Shown: positions 10,353 to 21,187 of the stretch, piece by piece
Position numbering within the stretch: position 1 is the first letter of the stretch
Layout: the number at the start of each line of letters is the position of its first letter
NCBI GenBank assembly: GCA_001600175.1
Contig: BCJC01000001.1
Span: 4,263,652 to 4,327,651 of the forward strand
From: Erythrobasidium yunnanense
Taxonomy: Eukaryota; Basidiomycota; Cystobasidiomycetes; Erythrobasidiales; Erythrobasidiaceae
Direction: 5' to 3'
DNA: 64,000 nucleotides
The notes under the pieces: model-generated
What the model was told of the DNA's origin: nothing
Database searches by the model: none
The model's input: only the letters and a program-made list of their open reading frames with translations
Made by a program: the position numbers and the translations under genes

Positions 10353-12450
10353 TCATAAGCAGACCATCTCGCACCTATACCTCTGGCAAAATTGCTCTGA
10401 CATCTCCCAATACTCCGCGTTGAGGATATCCTAAAGGCATCCAGATAGCAAGTCAGAACGATACACTAACGGCACACCGACACAGCAAGAGACGGCCTAC
10501 CTCTGTGCTATGTAAATTGGCCGATTGTAGTAGCTCAGGCATCACCTCGTTTAGATCGTATTGCGGATTCTGGATGAGCCGGTCACGCATGCCGGCCCAT
10601 GGTAAGCTGTTGATGCGAGTATTATGAGGTGTGCTGAGCTGTAGAGGGGTGGGCTTTAGTGCCGCCGGAAGCTCGTATAACGGATCGGCCGCTTTGTTGC
10701 GCATATGTCTGCAGGCGTAATTTGCAATTAGCGCTAATGCCTGCTAAAGCATATGCTATGCCTACGATGAAATAACTTGTATGGCATGCAGAAGAGGATT
10801 CGGCTGTTCCGCTTCTTGCGGTGAAGTTCTGCTAGAAGGGCCTAACCCGGCTGCAAAAGCACTCGAAGATGTGCCAAGAGCAGTGCTTGGGTTGCGGCTA
10901 TCTACTGATGAATTTGAGGTAGGCGATGCTACGAAGGGTGTTGTAGTGTAAGCTGGCATAGGAGCGGTATCCCATGTAAACGTGGGTGAATCGAGCGGCG
11001 GTGCTACTGGGAAAGATGTATTACTATCGAAGGCGGCGAACATGTCCGCGTAGGAGGTTGACGGGGGTAGGGAAGTGGATGATTCGCCAAAATCGAAAAA
11101 GAAAGATGAAGAATTGCTGTTGCCGAAGTTCGAACTGAAATTAGAACTGAATAAATCCGTCGTTGCAGGTAATGCAAACGTATTGACTGCGGTATTAGAT
11201 GTCATGGCGGGAGCATTCATTGTTTGAGTATCGCTCAGAGAGCGGGCAGGGAGCTCGCCAGTGTGTGTAGACGGGGCAGAGTTTCCTTCACGCGTTCTCT
11301 TACGGGGATTGCCGGTTATTGACCCATTGACAGCTTGTTTATTCCAGCCCGTATCGCACTCTCCGGCGTTACCACTAGTGGCCAAAGGAGATGCACTTGT
11401 AGATGGTGACGGGAGTGCAGCTGCAGCTTCACCAGATCTTGATGATGCAGACGGCCCCAAGGCCGAAGTGCCTTCCGTTGGTTGGTTTTGACCGTCCTTA
11501 CTCGCAGACGGACTGGCACCCGTTTCGACTTTGTTGTTCTTGGCGTACTTTGTCTTCCATCCTTCATGTATACGATGCAGAGTGTCTCGATCATGCCTAT
11601 TAACGAACTCTTCGAAGTCATCCACGTTCTGAAAGCCTAGTTCATGGCTGTGACCGCCCAAGCCCTTTCCCACAAACGCCGATACTTGCTGCAGCAACGT
11701 TCGCAGCTGTTTGTTCTCTTCAAGTACACCTGCGCCCGCGAAGCACATCAGATATGAATCGACAAGAAAGGCTGATATGAGGACGGCTCACCGCGTAACA
11801 TGGCTTTGAGCGCCTCCAGCTGACTGTCTCTTGATCCACTCAAGAATTCAACCCTTGCCTCAAGGTCTTTCACATATTGAAGTTTCCGTTGCCTGAATTC
11901 GCGTTGGGCCACCCTATTCTGTATCTTCCGCTGCGATGCGGCCCTGTGGAAGGACAGTTTTAGGAATGTACATGACTGTCTGCTGTGTTGTTGATGCTCA
12001 CATAGGGTCATCCTGTTGAGCTAGCTGGGATTTGGAAGACTCGCTATTGGCTTTCCCTTTTCCCTTCGCCGACTTGTCGGATGCCTTCTTTCCCTTCTTT
12101 GATGCAGGTCGAATGTCGTCGTAGTCGCTCAGCTGTGAGGGCGATACGTTGACCGAAGAGACAGTTAGATGCAGATGATCGGGACCAGACAGTCAGAACG
12201 ATGGCGAGTCGGAATCGCAGTATGATGTATGTGTATGCCAAGGCAGTCCAGATAGACAGCCAATCCGCGAGGCCATAGGTGTTATCGTCCGGCGCGGTAT
12301 CCGTAAAGATTGCCGATTGCGTTCGCATTGTCACGACAGACAGAATAAAAGATGTAGAAGGATATGAGTAGTCATTTCGTCAGCTTGTGCCGTTTCTCCT
12401 TGCGCTTTCTTCTCCCTGCTGACCTCTTCATCGATACTGCCGTCCTCCAT
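10353..12450 (-). CDS. bZIP transcription factor with C-terminal DUF3425 domain
   Basis: Model: complement(10353..10430, 10501..10743, 10777..11729, 11792..11943, 12002..12132, 12424..12450), about 527 codons. The basic region (RKIQNRVAQREFRQRK, residues about 56-71) is followed by leucine-zipper heptads that continue over an intron into LEENKQLRTLLQQV. A long Ser/Thr/Asn-rich middle leads to a DUF3425 block (LPAALKPTPLQLSTPHN, LPWAGMRDRLI) typical of fungal bZIPs. The DUF3425 part joins through a very short intron of 33 or 36 nt (10744..10776). The first exon (nine codons, MEDGSIDEE) needs a 291-nt intron and a GTCAGC donor, so it is the weakest part; the model is firm from 12132 down. Target genes are unknown; the neighbouring xylanase is one candidate by position only. 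Confidence 0.75.
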
Positions 12451-13152
12451 CCTGTTTGCTTGTCGCTTTTCAAGCACGAAAAACGCACGTCCTTCAAGCG
12501 ATCTTCAGTGAATCTTCATACGCTGGTACGGTAGCAAGTATCTTGAAGCTTGTATGGAAGATCTAGCGGCTTGATCACTCGAGTCGCTTTTCACGCTAGA
12601 AAGTGCGATGAAGCAGGCAGTTGAGCTGAAGCTCTCGTGTACGCGCAGGCGTCTAGAAAAGCTGAATGTATATTGCTACCGAAAGTCGTTAGAATTGATT
12701 TACGCCTGAATTGGGCGCGTATCAAGAAACAGCAAAGGTGGTAAGACTCAACAGTAACGCAACTACGCTGAGTTACTTTGATGATGACAACAACAGATGA
12801 AGGTGCTCTAATCCCGCGAGCTTTGCGTTTGGCCAATCTTACTGCAATCAACCCCAGGCGGCAGATGGAAAAAAGTGTGAGGACGGAGGCACTATTGCAA
12901 TAAGTTTATGAGTGTGTGCCTCCTCTGAATGGCGTACTGCAAAGAGTGCATATATAAAGTCTTCCTGCATTGCCAAGCTTTGAGCTGCGTCGACCAGTCT
13001 CCCTTTAGGGAGAATCCAGAGTCCCTGTGCCTATTCCTTTCTCCGATTGTATAGACGCTACCAACTTGTAACTCTGTCAATTTCATTCAACAAGCTTAGC
13101 AAATGTCGAATTCGAATTCAGCGTAAGGGAGAGGGTAGGGAGAGGGTTTGAG
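12451..13152. promoter_or_regulatory. upstream region of the bZIP gene
   Basis: About 700 bp without a credible gene; frames here are short and uncharacteristic. It ends in a G-rich stretch (13120-13148) just before the palindrome array. It probably holds the bZIP promoter. Confidence 0.4.
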
Positions 13153-13516
13153 CCAGTTATCCCGTAAGGGATACTGGTCGAATTGAGTTGCAGTATGATA
13201 GAGTAGGAGTAGTGGAAAGGAGACTCCAGTCATCCCCTAAGGGATACTGGTCGATAAGGGATAATTGGTGCTCAACGGAAAAGGGGTTAGATGGGACGCG
13301 ACCAGTATACCCTAAGGGATGACTGGAGCGCTTTCGGGTTGACGCGTCATAGATCACTCCAGTTATCCCTTAGGGGATACTGGTCGTTGGAGCATAGAGT
13401 CAACGAAAGGCGACCAGTATCCTCTAAGGGATGACTGGAGTATGTGTGTGATGTGCTACCACTGTTACAACAAACTCAGTCCCGCAAGTCACCAGTATCC
13501 CCTAAGGGATCACTGG
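13153..13516. repeat. array of six 25-bp imperfect palindromes
   Basis: Copies lie at 13153-13177, 13226-13250, 13302-13326, 13359-13383, 13414-13438 and 13492-13516. Each has a left arm CCAGT-N-ATCCC, a four-base centre usually related to CTAA/TTAG, and a right arm GGGAT-N-CTGG. Flanks are also conserved: CTC on one side and TCG on the other. Those flanks show that copies 1, 2 and 4 point one way and 3 and 5 the other. Spacing is 55-78 bp with no similarity between spacers. Each copy could form a strong hairpin or bind a dimeric protein. The array sits 88 bp past the xylanase stop and about 700-1070 bp upstream of the bZIP start. Unequal spacers and absence of a cas context exclude CRISPR. 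Confidence 0.9.
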
Positions 13517-13603
13517 CTTGTGCGCTCCTCATTTCGCCACAAAGCGACCAGATCTCGCTTTCAGCGAGCACGGCCTGCCTCTCCTCATCCAGCTTCTGAC
13601 CTC

Positions 13604-15181
13604 CTATTTGGAAAGAGCAGAGCGAACAGCCGCGAGTGCTGGCTTGGGCTGATACTTGAGGTCGTATAGATCAGCAGCGCCCATGCCTGCAAATACTCCT
13701 GGGATCCAGCTGAAGTAGTCATTGAAGCCCCAAACGGTGATTCCAGGGCATCCTGAGTTGTTTACGCAGATTGACGTGATGTTTGCGTAGTCGGCAGCCT
13801 GTATCGAGAGCCAGGTCGAGTTTGCTGTGCCATCATTCGCGACTGGTGTACGGATGTCGAGTTCTGTGATTGCTACATCGACTCCAGCATCGGTAAAGCG
13901 CTTCATGTTGGCTTTGATCGTGGGGTCCATAGAGCCAGCTGAGCAAATCACCAACACTTAGCATAACAATTATCTACCGTGCATGACGTGGAAGAATTCC
14001 TACCGATGAAGTGCGATTCAAAACCGACGCCGTGAATGGGAGCACCTTTAGCTTTGAGAGCTTTAACCCAGCCGAGAAGAGCAGTGGACTTGTTATTGAT
14101 CCCCTCGATGTTGTAATCATTGATGTAGAGCTTGACATTTGGTGCTGCAGCATGCGCATACCGCAAAGCAGTCTCTATGTACGACTCTCCCAAAGCGTTA
14201 TACCAAGGATTCGCCTTGTAGGTACCATTCTCGTTCACGGCTGCGAAATCATTCGGTTCCGTTGTAGTGTGTGTAATGGCATGATTGGCATAAGGGTCAT
14301 GGGTGGCGACAAGGGCGAAGTCGAAGATGCATCGTAAGCGAGAGGAGAAATAAGCTGGGTAGCTCAAAAGCATAGACTTACGCTCGTTGATGACATCGAA
14401 GGCGTAGAAGTCTTTGCCGTATCTGCCCATCACGGCATCGATGTGCTCCTTGAGAATGTCCAGAGCTTCAGCGCTAGTTGTGATGTTCTGCACGTATGGA
14501 GGATTCTGAGAATCCCAACAGAAGTTATCTACGAAATACTCTGTGTCAGTGTCTGCAAAAATGATGTCCTTTGCGGCTTTTGCGACTCACGTCCTCTGAA
14601 ATAGGATTTAGTCTCCTTGGCCACGCTCATGAGCTGATGGATGGAACTTGTATCAGCTTCCGACTAACGAGCTTCTTGGCTTCAACGCTTGCGACCGCGA
14701 CTCACAAGATCTGAACCGGTCCAGTTGAAATTGCCACGAGTGGGTTCTATGACCTCCCATTTCATCTCACTTTGGATGCAAAGAAGGATTCGTCAACCGA
14801 GGCTATGTCAGAGGTGTTAGGTGAGCAAAGTGTACTTTTCAGGCTGTCACACACTATATATCAGATTTTGCATGTACAGCGTTTGAAAGACGAGACCCTA
14901 CTGTGATCTGGTTGAACTGCGCTTTCTCGATTGCGCTGTAATTCTTGGTAGCGAAGTAGTATCTGATGTATACTAGCGTCAAGGACAGCACTGCAGTGGA
15001 GAAAAGCCGTTGGACCTCACGAGCTCGCTTCTGTACCAAAGTAGAGCTTTCCAGCTTTCTTTGCTAGTGATGCCAAGCTCGAGCTCGAGCTGCTACTGCC
15101 AGAGCTTGAGTTGCTAGCTCTTTCGACGTGTGGCAGAGCCGCTGCCAAAGGGATGAGGGACAAGAGAACAGCTGAACGCAT
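13604..15181 (-). CDS. secreted endo-1,4-beta-xylanase, glycoside hydrolase family 10
   Basis: Model: complement(13604..13938, 14004..14240, 14382..14528, 14591..14633, 14706..14769, 14836..14843, 14902..14962, 15021..15181), 351 codons. It cuts xylan chains outside the cell. A signal peptide (MRSAVLLSLIPLAAALP) and a Ser-rich linker precede the GH10 barrel: YYFATKNYSAIEKAQFNQIT, PENEMKWE, NFCWDSQNPP, the acid/base Glu in DVINEP (about residue 161) and the nucleophile Glu in ITELD (about 267). WGFNDYFSW follows near the end. No carbohydrate-binding module is seen. The PEN of the invariant PENEMKWE motif is encoded by an 8-nt exon. Several N-x-S/T sites are visible. Seven introns are many for a GH10 gene. 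Confidence 0.93.
14836..14843 (-). other. 8-nt coding micro-exon of the GH10 gene
   Basis: Eight bases (CCTGAAAA on the coding strand) flanked by ACAG upstream and GTACAC downstream. They supply Pro-Glu and two bases of Asn of the invariant GH10 motif. Without this exon the neighbouring exons are out of phase and the motif is absent. Confidence 0.85.
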
Positions 15182-15480
15182 ATTGGTGTGAGAGATCGTC
15201 TGTATGATAGAAGAGGAAGCAGAGAAGAAGTTTCAATCTTTGACGACCGTTCTTTCAAATTGACGGTGTCGGTCTTTTAAATCACGACGTATTGCCATCA
15301 ATCTACGCCGATACCAAGCTAAGAGAGTTGGGTATTAATAGTAAATCGTTAGCGTCGCCGTGATATTCGAGTGCGAAGGTAGCAATGTCTCCATGCTCCC
15401 CCTAGGTCGACGATTTTGTCGAGGACCTCCAGCGAGGGGACCCACGGCGTAGTTTCGGGGGATAAAGTAAGGCTATCTCT

Positions 15481-16160
15481 ATGCGAGGTCTGCCTGATGA
15501 ATTGATTTGCATCGTGTTGATGAAGGTTTGCGAGTACACCGAGGAGCTTTCTCTTGTTCAACATCAAGCGGGTGGGAGAGCGGATCGAGAAGACAGGCCG
15601 AGAGGGAGACTTCAGTTGCTCGGAAGGCCACGTCGAAGAAGTTGCGAAGGGAGACCGGAGCAGAGGCGCTTCTTAACCATATGACAACGGACTTCACGAC
15701 TTACGTTAAGAATGCGGAGACAGTCATCTCGGCCAATGGCGCCTTTCAATGAGGATTACAGCTGCTTCATACTTCTCATGAGCCAGAGGGTGAGAGTCTT
15801 GCGCCTGAAGCACGCCTCGTATCGTCCAGCCTGTCCACAACGTCGTCGAACATGACTGCCGAGGATCCCGCTCTCAGCGATAATATGCTCCAGCATCGAT
15901 CGGACTCACAGAATTCCGCACTTCTGACAGCGCTTCTGTCGGGCCTGTGCACCTTCTTCGAGAATCTACCGGAAGAAAACCTGATCTTGACTGGCCTCCT
16001 CGCAAAACTCGCATGCTGTCCCTACCTATCTTTAAAGGGATGGCTCGTCACGCCAAAGGGTGCGCTGACAAGTCTGGCAAGAGGGTGCCTTCTCGAGGCT
16101 AAATATGCCACTCCGAACAATGCAATTGCATATAGCTGCAGGAACCTCTCCAATGTATAG
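15481..16160 (+). pseudogene. decayed FHIP (FAM160/RAI16-like) gene remnant
   Basis: Two blocks resemble FTS-Hook-interacting proteins (dynein/Hook adaptor complex). One is GLPDELICIVLMKVCEYTEEL (15484-15546, frame 1). The other is LLTALLSGLCTFFENLPEEN followed by LILTGLLAKLACCPYLSLKG (about 15921-16040, frame 3), preceded in frame 3 by LLNHMTTDFTTYVKNAET. The parts are in different frames, frame 3 has a TGA at 15750-15752, and no N-terminal third or C-terminal half is present between the flanking genes. Family members are usually 700-1000 residues. An intron could explain one break but not the missing ends. I read it as a truncated host pseudogene; a short novel protein is less likely. Confidence 0.5.
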
Positions 16161-16246
16161 CTCATCGTAATCGTCTCCGATGAATCCTCGGGCCCTTTAC
16201 GAGACAGCTCGCGATGTGTGGACCGCTTGCTCCAGTTATTGTGCAT

Positions 16247-18836
16247 CTACCGGGGTGTATTTGCAACGGTCGTATCGCTATGCGATGCAGCACCACTAGA
16301 GGTCAGGGTCTCCTTTTGACCTAGCTGTACGCGGATCCGCCGTGATGCGGGTTTTGGAGAGCTGACATCGAGGTCTCCGTGGACTTCAACCGGCGCTGAA
16401 GCTGGTGCTGGCTGTACTGCAGCTACGTCTTCGGGTCCTCCAGATGCTGAGACCTTTCGCGCGTCCTGCAGCTGGGACGATAGGCGCCGGTTGGGGACCG
16501 CTTCTACAGGCGCCTGCGGGGTTGGTTCTGCAACTTCGGTAATTCGCTGTAGATTCGCCAGAGTCCTTTTGGCTCGCAGTATTGCTCGTCTGACGGACTG
16601 CCTTCGGCCTGCAGCGAGCATCCTCATTTTCTGGACTTTGTTACTCTTCCGTGCGTACGAAAGTGTATTGAGTCCCATGATAGCTTCGGTCCGTTGCTCA
16701 TCTGCAGCCTCGTCTGCCCGACACCACGCTTCTGACCGCCTTATAGCATTCACCAGCCGACCAATTTGTTCGATCTCACGCTCGCCTTTCAGCTCATTCA
16801 TGATGAATCTGATATATCGGCCAGCTGCGGCATGACGGTGTCGATCGTGCATTTCATAGTGTATGTCGTTGAGCTCGGCTTCAATCTTCCGAAGAATAAG
16901 CAGATGCAATTGCGTGTTCAGGGGTAGGTTCTGATATCCAGTAAAGCTGTCTGAGTCCGGAGCGGTAGCATGCACCCGATTTCTATGTTCCTCGAGAGCT
17001 GCGTGGATGCTCCTCTGCTCTGGTGGCAGGAAGGTGAACGCCTCTGCCAATATCTGCTGCTTGTCGAGTATGTCGGTCCAGAATCGTATATCATCGCGTA
17101 TGAAGTCGAGTACATGCTTGACATCCTCTACAAGACGTCCTAAGGGCTTAAGCCATTGTAATCCCGAAACCCAGTCCCCAGCGAGCTCATCGTATATACG
17201 AGAAATAGCATGGATGGAAGGGCCGATCGCGGGACCTAGTGTGTCTATCTGCCATATTTGGGTCCAGTTCGGTCTTGCAGGCTCGTGAATGATGGTGTTG
17301 GCCCTTTCTGCACGACCTATCGGGCGGCCGCCCGTAGCCTCATCTGTGTATATACTAGTCGGAAGAGTATAGGCTGCCAGCTCTGCATGTGACGCCCTTA
17401 ATCTCTGCCTTTCCTGCTCCCACGCCTCAAGCATCTCTAACATGTAATGTCTGGCTACCTCGTGGGAAGACTGCTTCAATGCGCTCTCAATCATTATTTC
17501 GAATGTACGTGTATTGAGAGCAACGATCTTCATGGCTGGGCGGAAGACAACTTCTGCAGAATCTATGTTCTCGACGCTGTCCCCGTTGTCTGGGGATGGC
17601 TCTTCAAGCGAAATTTGCAATTCTGTAGGTTTTTCAACTTCAGCGCTTTCGCTGATTTCTGCTAACGGCCGCTCAGGAGAAGTTTCGGCTGAGTCTGTAT
17701 TCGGTGAGTCCCCGACAGTCGCGACTTCAGCGGACTCCCGTGGTGCGAACCAATCAAAGTTTGAGGAGAAGAAGGAGTTCTGGTCGGCCGTCTGTACAGG
17801 AGATATATCGGCCGCTTCGAGAGGGTAGGCCAGGCTTTCGAAGACCGACATCATCCTGGAGAAACTTTCGGGACGGTTCTCCAGAGCGGAGAGTATGGAG
17901 TTGTGTGAGTGTTTGTCGACTGTGCGTATGTTATCCTTCGAAGCCAGGCCAGGCGGCGCACATGGCATGTCCAGATCCAAGCCGAAAGTCGCTTTGACAG
18001 CCTTGGCGAACTCCGGGTACCTGGAGCTATGCTTGATTATGCGAATCTTCAATGAAGCGATAGTACCATCAACCTGACCGTTGCTTTCGAGGTATGCCAA
18101 AACTGTATCGGCTTCTTTGCGGGCCTGGGTCAGGGAATCCGTCGGTTAGCCGTTGCCCGTCAGTAAATAAGGATCAACTCACCTCAGCTATTGCTGTCGG
18201 CGAGGGTGTGTGTTCTGCTAGCACGAATAACCATTTTGCTGTGACGACGAGAACGAGCGTGCTGATCTGCTTTGCGACAGGAAAACCATCCTGACGGGCT
18301 TGCTCCAGTGCATCCTTCCATATTCTCCATGCTGCAGGGGCATAAGATAATGCCTTTAGAGCCTGAAGCCAGTACAGTATCTGGGCTACCGATTGAGGCT
18401 CGCTTCCCGTCTCTCTTAATCTAGACGCGACGAAGCGATAGCGCATATAGAGTGCTTCCGCTTCCTCAGCCAACGCTGCCCTGTACTGCGGGCCGGGCGA
18501 CACCCTTGGAAAGCTCCTACTTGGCTTCTTATGTTTTTGCAGTATAGGGATGGTCTGGCGAACGAGATCCGGCGAGAGCTTTGCAGGTTCTTGATCATGT
18601 ACAGCATTCAGGCTTCTCCATGTGCTTGCCAGCGACGGGTTTGCTTGCCCAACCTCGAAACGCAGCCGGTTTATGAAATTTGTAGCTGGCGTTGCAGTCG
18701 ATGTCGAGGCTGTAGGTGCAGGAGATGACGAGAAGCGCCGACTACTACTCCATCCAGAAGCGTTTTGAAGCTGCTCCTTGCGACATTGGCGACAGGCTTG
18801 CGCAGAAACAGTTCGAATTGCAGGACCAGCCGACAT
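16247..18836 (-). CDS. unknown protein, predicted mitochondrial
   Basis: Model: complement(16247..18124, 18183..18836), 843 codons with one 58-nt intron in phase. The N-terminus is Arg/Ser/Ala-rich with RRFSSSPAP, a presequence-like region. Residues 70-270 are mostly helical, including ALYMRYRFVASRL and QILYWLQALKALSYAPAAWRIW, which resemble alpha-helical repeat (PPR/TPR-like) segments, though no clean repeat register was found. A Ser/Glu-rich middle precedes a second helical part. The C-terminal third has a strongly basic segment (RKSNKVQKMRMLAAGRRQ) that could bind RNA. Family not recognised. A role in mitochondrial expression is only a guess. Confidence 0.75.
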
Positions 18837-19098
18837 GTCGAAGGTAATGCGAGCGCTAGGGAGAGACCTTGGTATTCCTGTCGGTTATCATCGAACGCAA
18901 TATCTGATAAAGTTGCGCAGGAAAGACCGAGTTGCGACTGAATTGGTTTTTTACAGAAAGACACTCTAGCCCCAAAGCCTCTAGCTCTACAAGAACTAGC
19001 TGGTCAATCATACGAGTCGTCCAGCAGCGTCAGTCTCCCTATACGTATGCGAGCGTATTTCAGTAAGATGAGGCGGAAGGGGGGTGCGGACGCCAGAC

Positions 19099-21042
19099 TC
19101 ACGCGTTGGAGCCCAGTTGAGCGACTGACTTGACCTCTCGCTGAGGTGCACCCTTTGTCTCGTGCTCAGGGTATGTGTAAATCTCTCCAGCTTCTCGGCC
19201 ACGCATTGTCGGTGGGCTTGTTCCGACTGTGCAGAATGGAATGTTAGCTAGTCCTGTATAACTACTCAGCACCAATACTGACCAAAGTAAATATCCTAAG
19301 GCGTGGTCGAAATATAGATTAGTATGCGTGCAGTCAGTGAATCGTCAGTAATGACTTACGCGCCACATCTCGTCTCCAGCCTATGTTCGCAACACAAGTC
19401 AGTCATTGCACGAGATACCGCGGTGTAACTCAACGAGCTTACCTCGGGCTCTGGTGATTCCTTTGCCTCCTCGACAGCCTTGTCAACGTCCGCTCTGATC
19501 TCTTTCTCGAGCTGCTTAACCTCATCTTCGGACATGATGCCCCAATCGATGAGACGCTGCTTCATGCCGGTAATAGGGTCCTTCGTTGATCGCATGTGCT
19601 GAATCTCCTCCTGGGTGTGCAAAACAGTCATTAGATGCTGTAGTCCTGCCAATCGATATGGTAGGCACGCACTCTTGTTCGGTAGGTGGTGCCAGGGTCG
19701 GACATGGAGTGTCCACCGTATCTGTATGTGACCATCTCTAGTAGCAGAGGACCCTTGCCTGATTGAGTCCACTCCTTTGCGAATTTGACGGCTCCGTGCA
19801 CGGCCAGGATATCCATCGCGTTGACTTGTAGACCAGGAATCAGGTCACCTCGCATGAAGTACTTGGTGTTGCTGGATGAGCGGGAAGCAGGGGTTCCCAT
19901 TCCGTACAAGTTGTTCTCGCACACGAAGACGCATGGCTGAATCGATTAAAGGCTGTCAGCGGTGTACATCGTATATTGCCTAGAACACATACAAGGTTCC
20001 ATAGCTTGGCCATGTTGAAGCTCTCGAACACCTGACCCTGGTTGGAGGCACCATCTCCGTACATGGCGAAAGTAGCATGCTGATCGGCTTGACCCATGTA
20101 TTGCTGAGCGAGGGCGATACCAGCACCGACAGGCACTTGAGCACCGACAATACCGTTTCCACCGAAGAAGGACTTTGTGAAGATGTGCATAGAACCGCCT
20201 TTTCCGTGCGACATTCCGTCCTTGCGTCCTATGAGCAGAAAGTGTGAGCGGATTCAGCTAATTTATATGACCTGCAGTCTCACCCAGTAGTTCTGCAATG
20301 ACTCCCTTGACGGTACCACCCCTAAGCACGGCGAAAGGATGGCAGCGATAAGCGGTAATGACCTTGTCGTCTGGCTTAATGGCGCTCTCCATTCCGACCG
20401 AGACAGCTTCTTGTCCGATAGCAAGATGGCAGAAACCTCTGATCATCTTCTGCTTGTACAGCTGATCTGCTGCCATCTCCATTCTCCTCATCTCGGTCAT
20501 CTTTGTGAACATCCAGATGAGCTGCTTCTTTGTAACTTTGACTTCATTCTCCGGCGTCTCCAGTCTGTGTCCTTGGAAAGAATCTTCTTTGAGGTAGACC
20601 TAGATTCACAGGAACATATCCTGTCAGGAAATAGCTTTTAAAGCCATGGAGGCATCGCGCACGGTGAAAGGCTCATCTTCGGACTCTGGCACTTTTACGC
20701 CATCGATATGCGAGTGTACACCGCTTGCAGAAACGTTCCTCGAGCTGCGGGCCAACATCAGTTCTTTCTCCTCAACAAAGCTGGCTTGAGAGCTGTTGAA
20801 ATCGTACAAGACAGCAGGAACTCGTTTCGCAGCCTGTAAGACAATAGTGTTGAATGCATCGTCAGTATCTAGATCCGTCTTGAAGCTATCGCCGTGTTTT
20901 CAGGGCTGCGACTGACTTTTGGCGCAAGGCTCGACGACGAAGGCCCAGCAAACGATTTGAAGCCAGCAGCGACGACGGCAGGACGAGCCAGCGAGGTCGA
21001 AACAGCGCGACGAGCTGCAGAGCGAACAGCGAGCGAGGCCAT
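19099..21042 (-). CDS. PDA1: pyruvate dehydrogenase E1 component, alpha subunit
   Basis: Model: complement(19099..19226, 19283..19295, 19360..19380, 19443..19610, 19673..19936, 19993..20228, 20284..20599, 20663..20833, 20917..21042), 480 codons. With E1 beta it decarboxylates pyruvate using thiamine diphosphate in the mitochondrial matrix. It starts with a mitochondrial presequence ([20 protein letters not shown]). Family blocks follow: [33 protein letters not shown], the thiamine-diphosphate motif GDGASNQG (about residue 262) and the phosphorylation loop [16 protein letters not shown] (about 356-371). The usual inactivating kinase/phosphatase control is therefore likely. Exons of 21 and 13 nt encode AGDEMWR and DIYF plus one base near the C-terminus. 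It is about 60 residues longer than yeast Pda1, partly in the presequence. Confidence 0.95.
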
Positions 21043-21187
21043 GGTATGATAGTGGGAGGAACAGAGCCAAAATGCAAGGCGAGATAGCGATAAGAACGAA
21101 ACGCTTTACATCGCAAGTCTAGCCTTGGTATTGCCATATCATCTACTGCACTGATTGTAGATACACGCGCGAGCTGGCTTGCTAGGT

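Noticed and set aside
12044-12334. Hydrophobic minus ORF (TYIILRFRLAIVLTVW) upstream of the bZIP exon
   Set aside because: Overlaps the bZIP exon in another frame and has no splice link; likely chance.
13153-13516. CRISPR-like repeat array
   Set aside because: Repeats are palindromes in mixed orientation with unequal spacers, and the DNA is eukaryotic.
16491-16835. Plus-strand 114-codon ORF opposite the mitochondrial candidate
   Set aside because: Composition is the complement of a charged helical region; no independent support.
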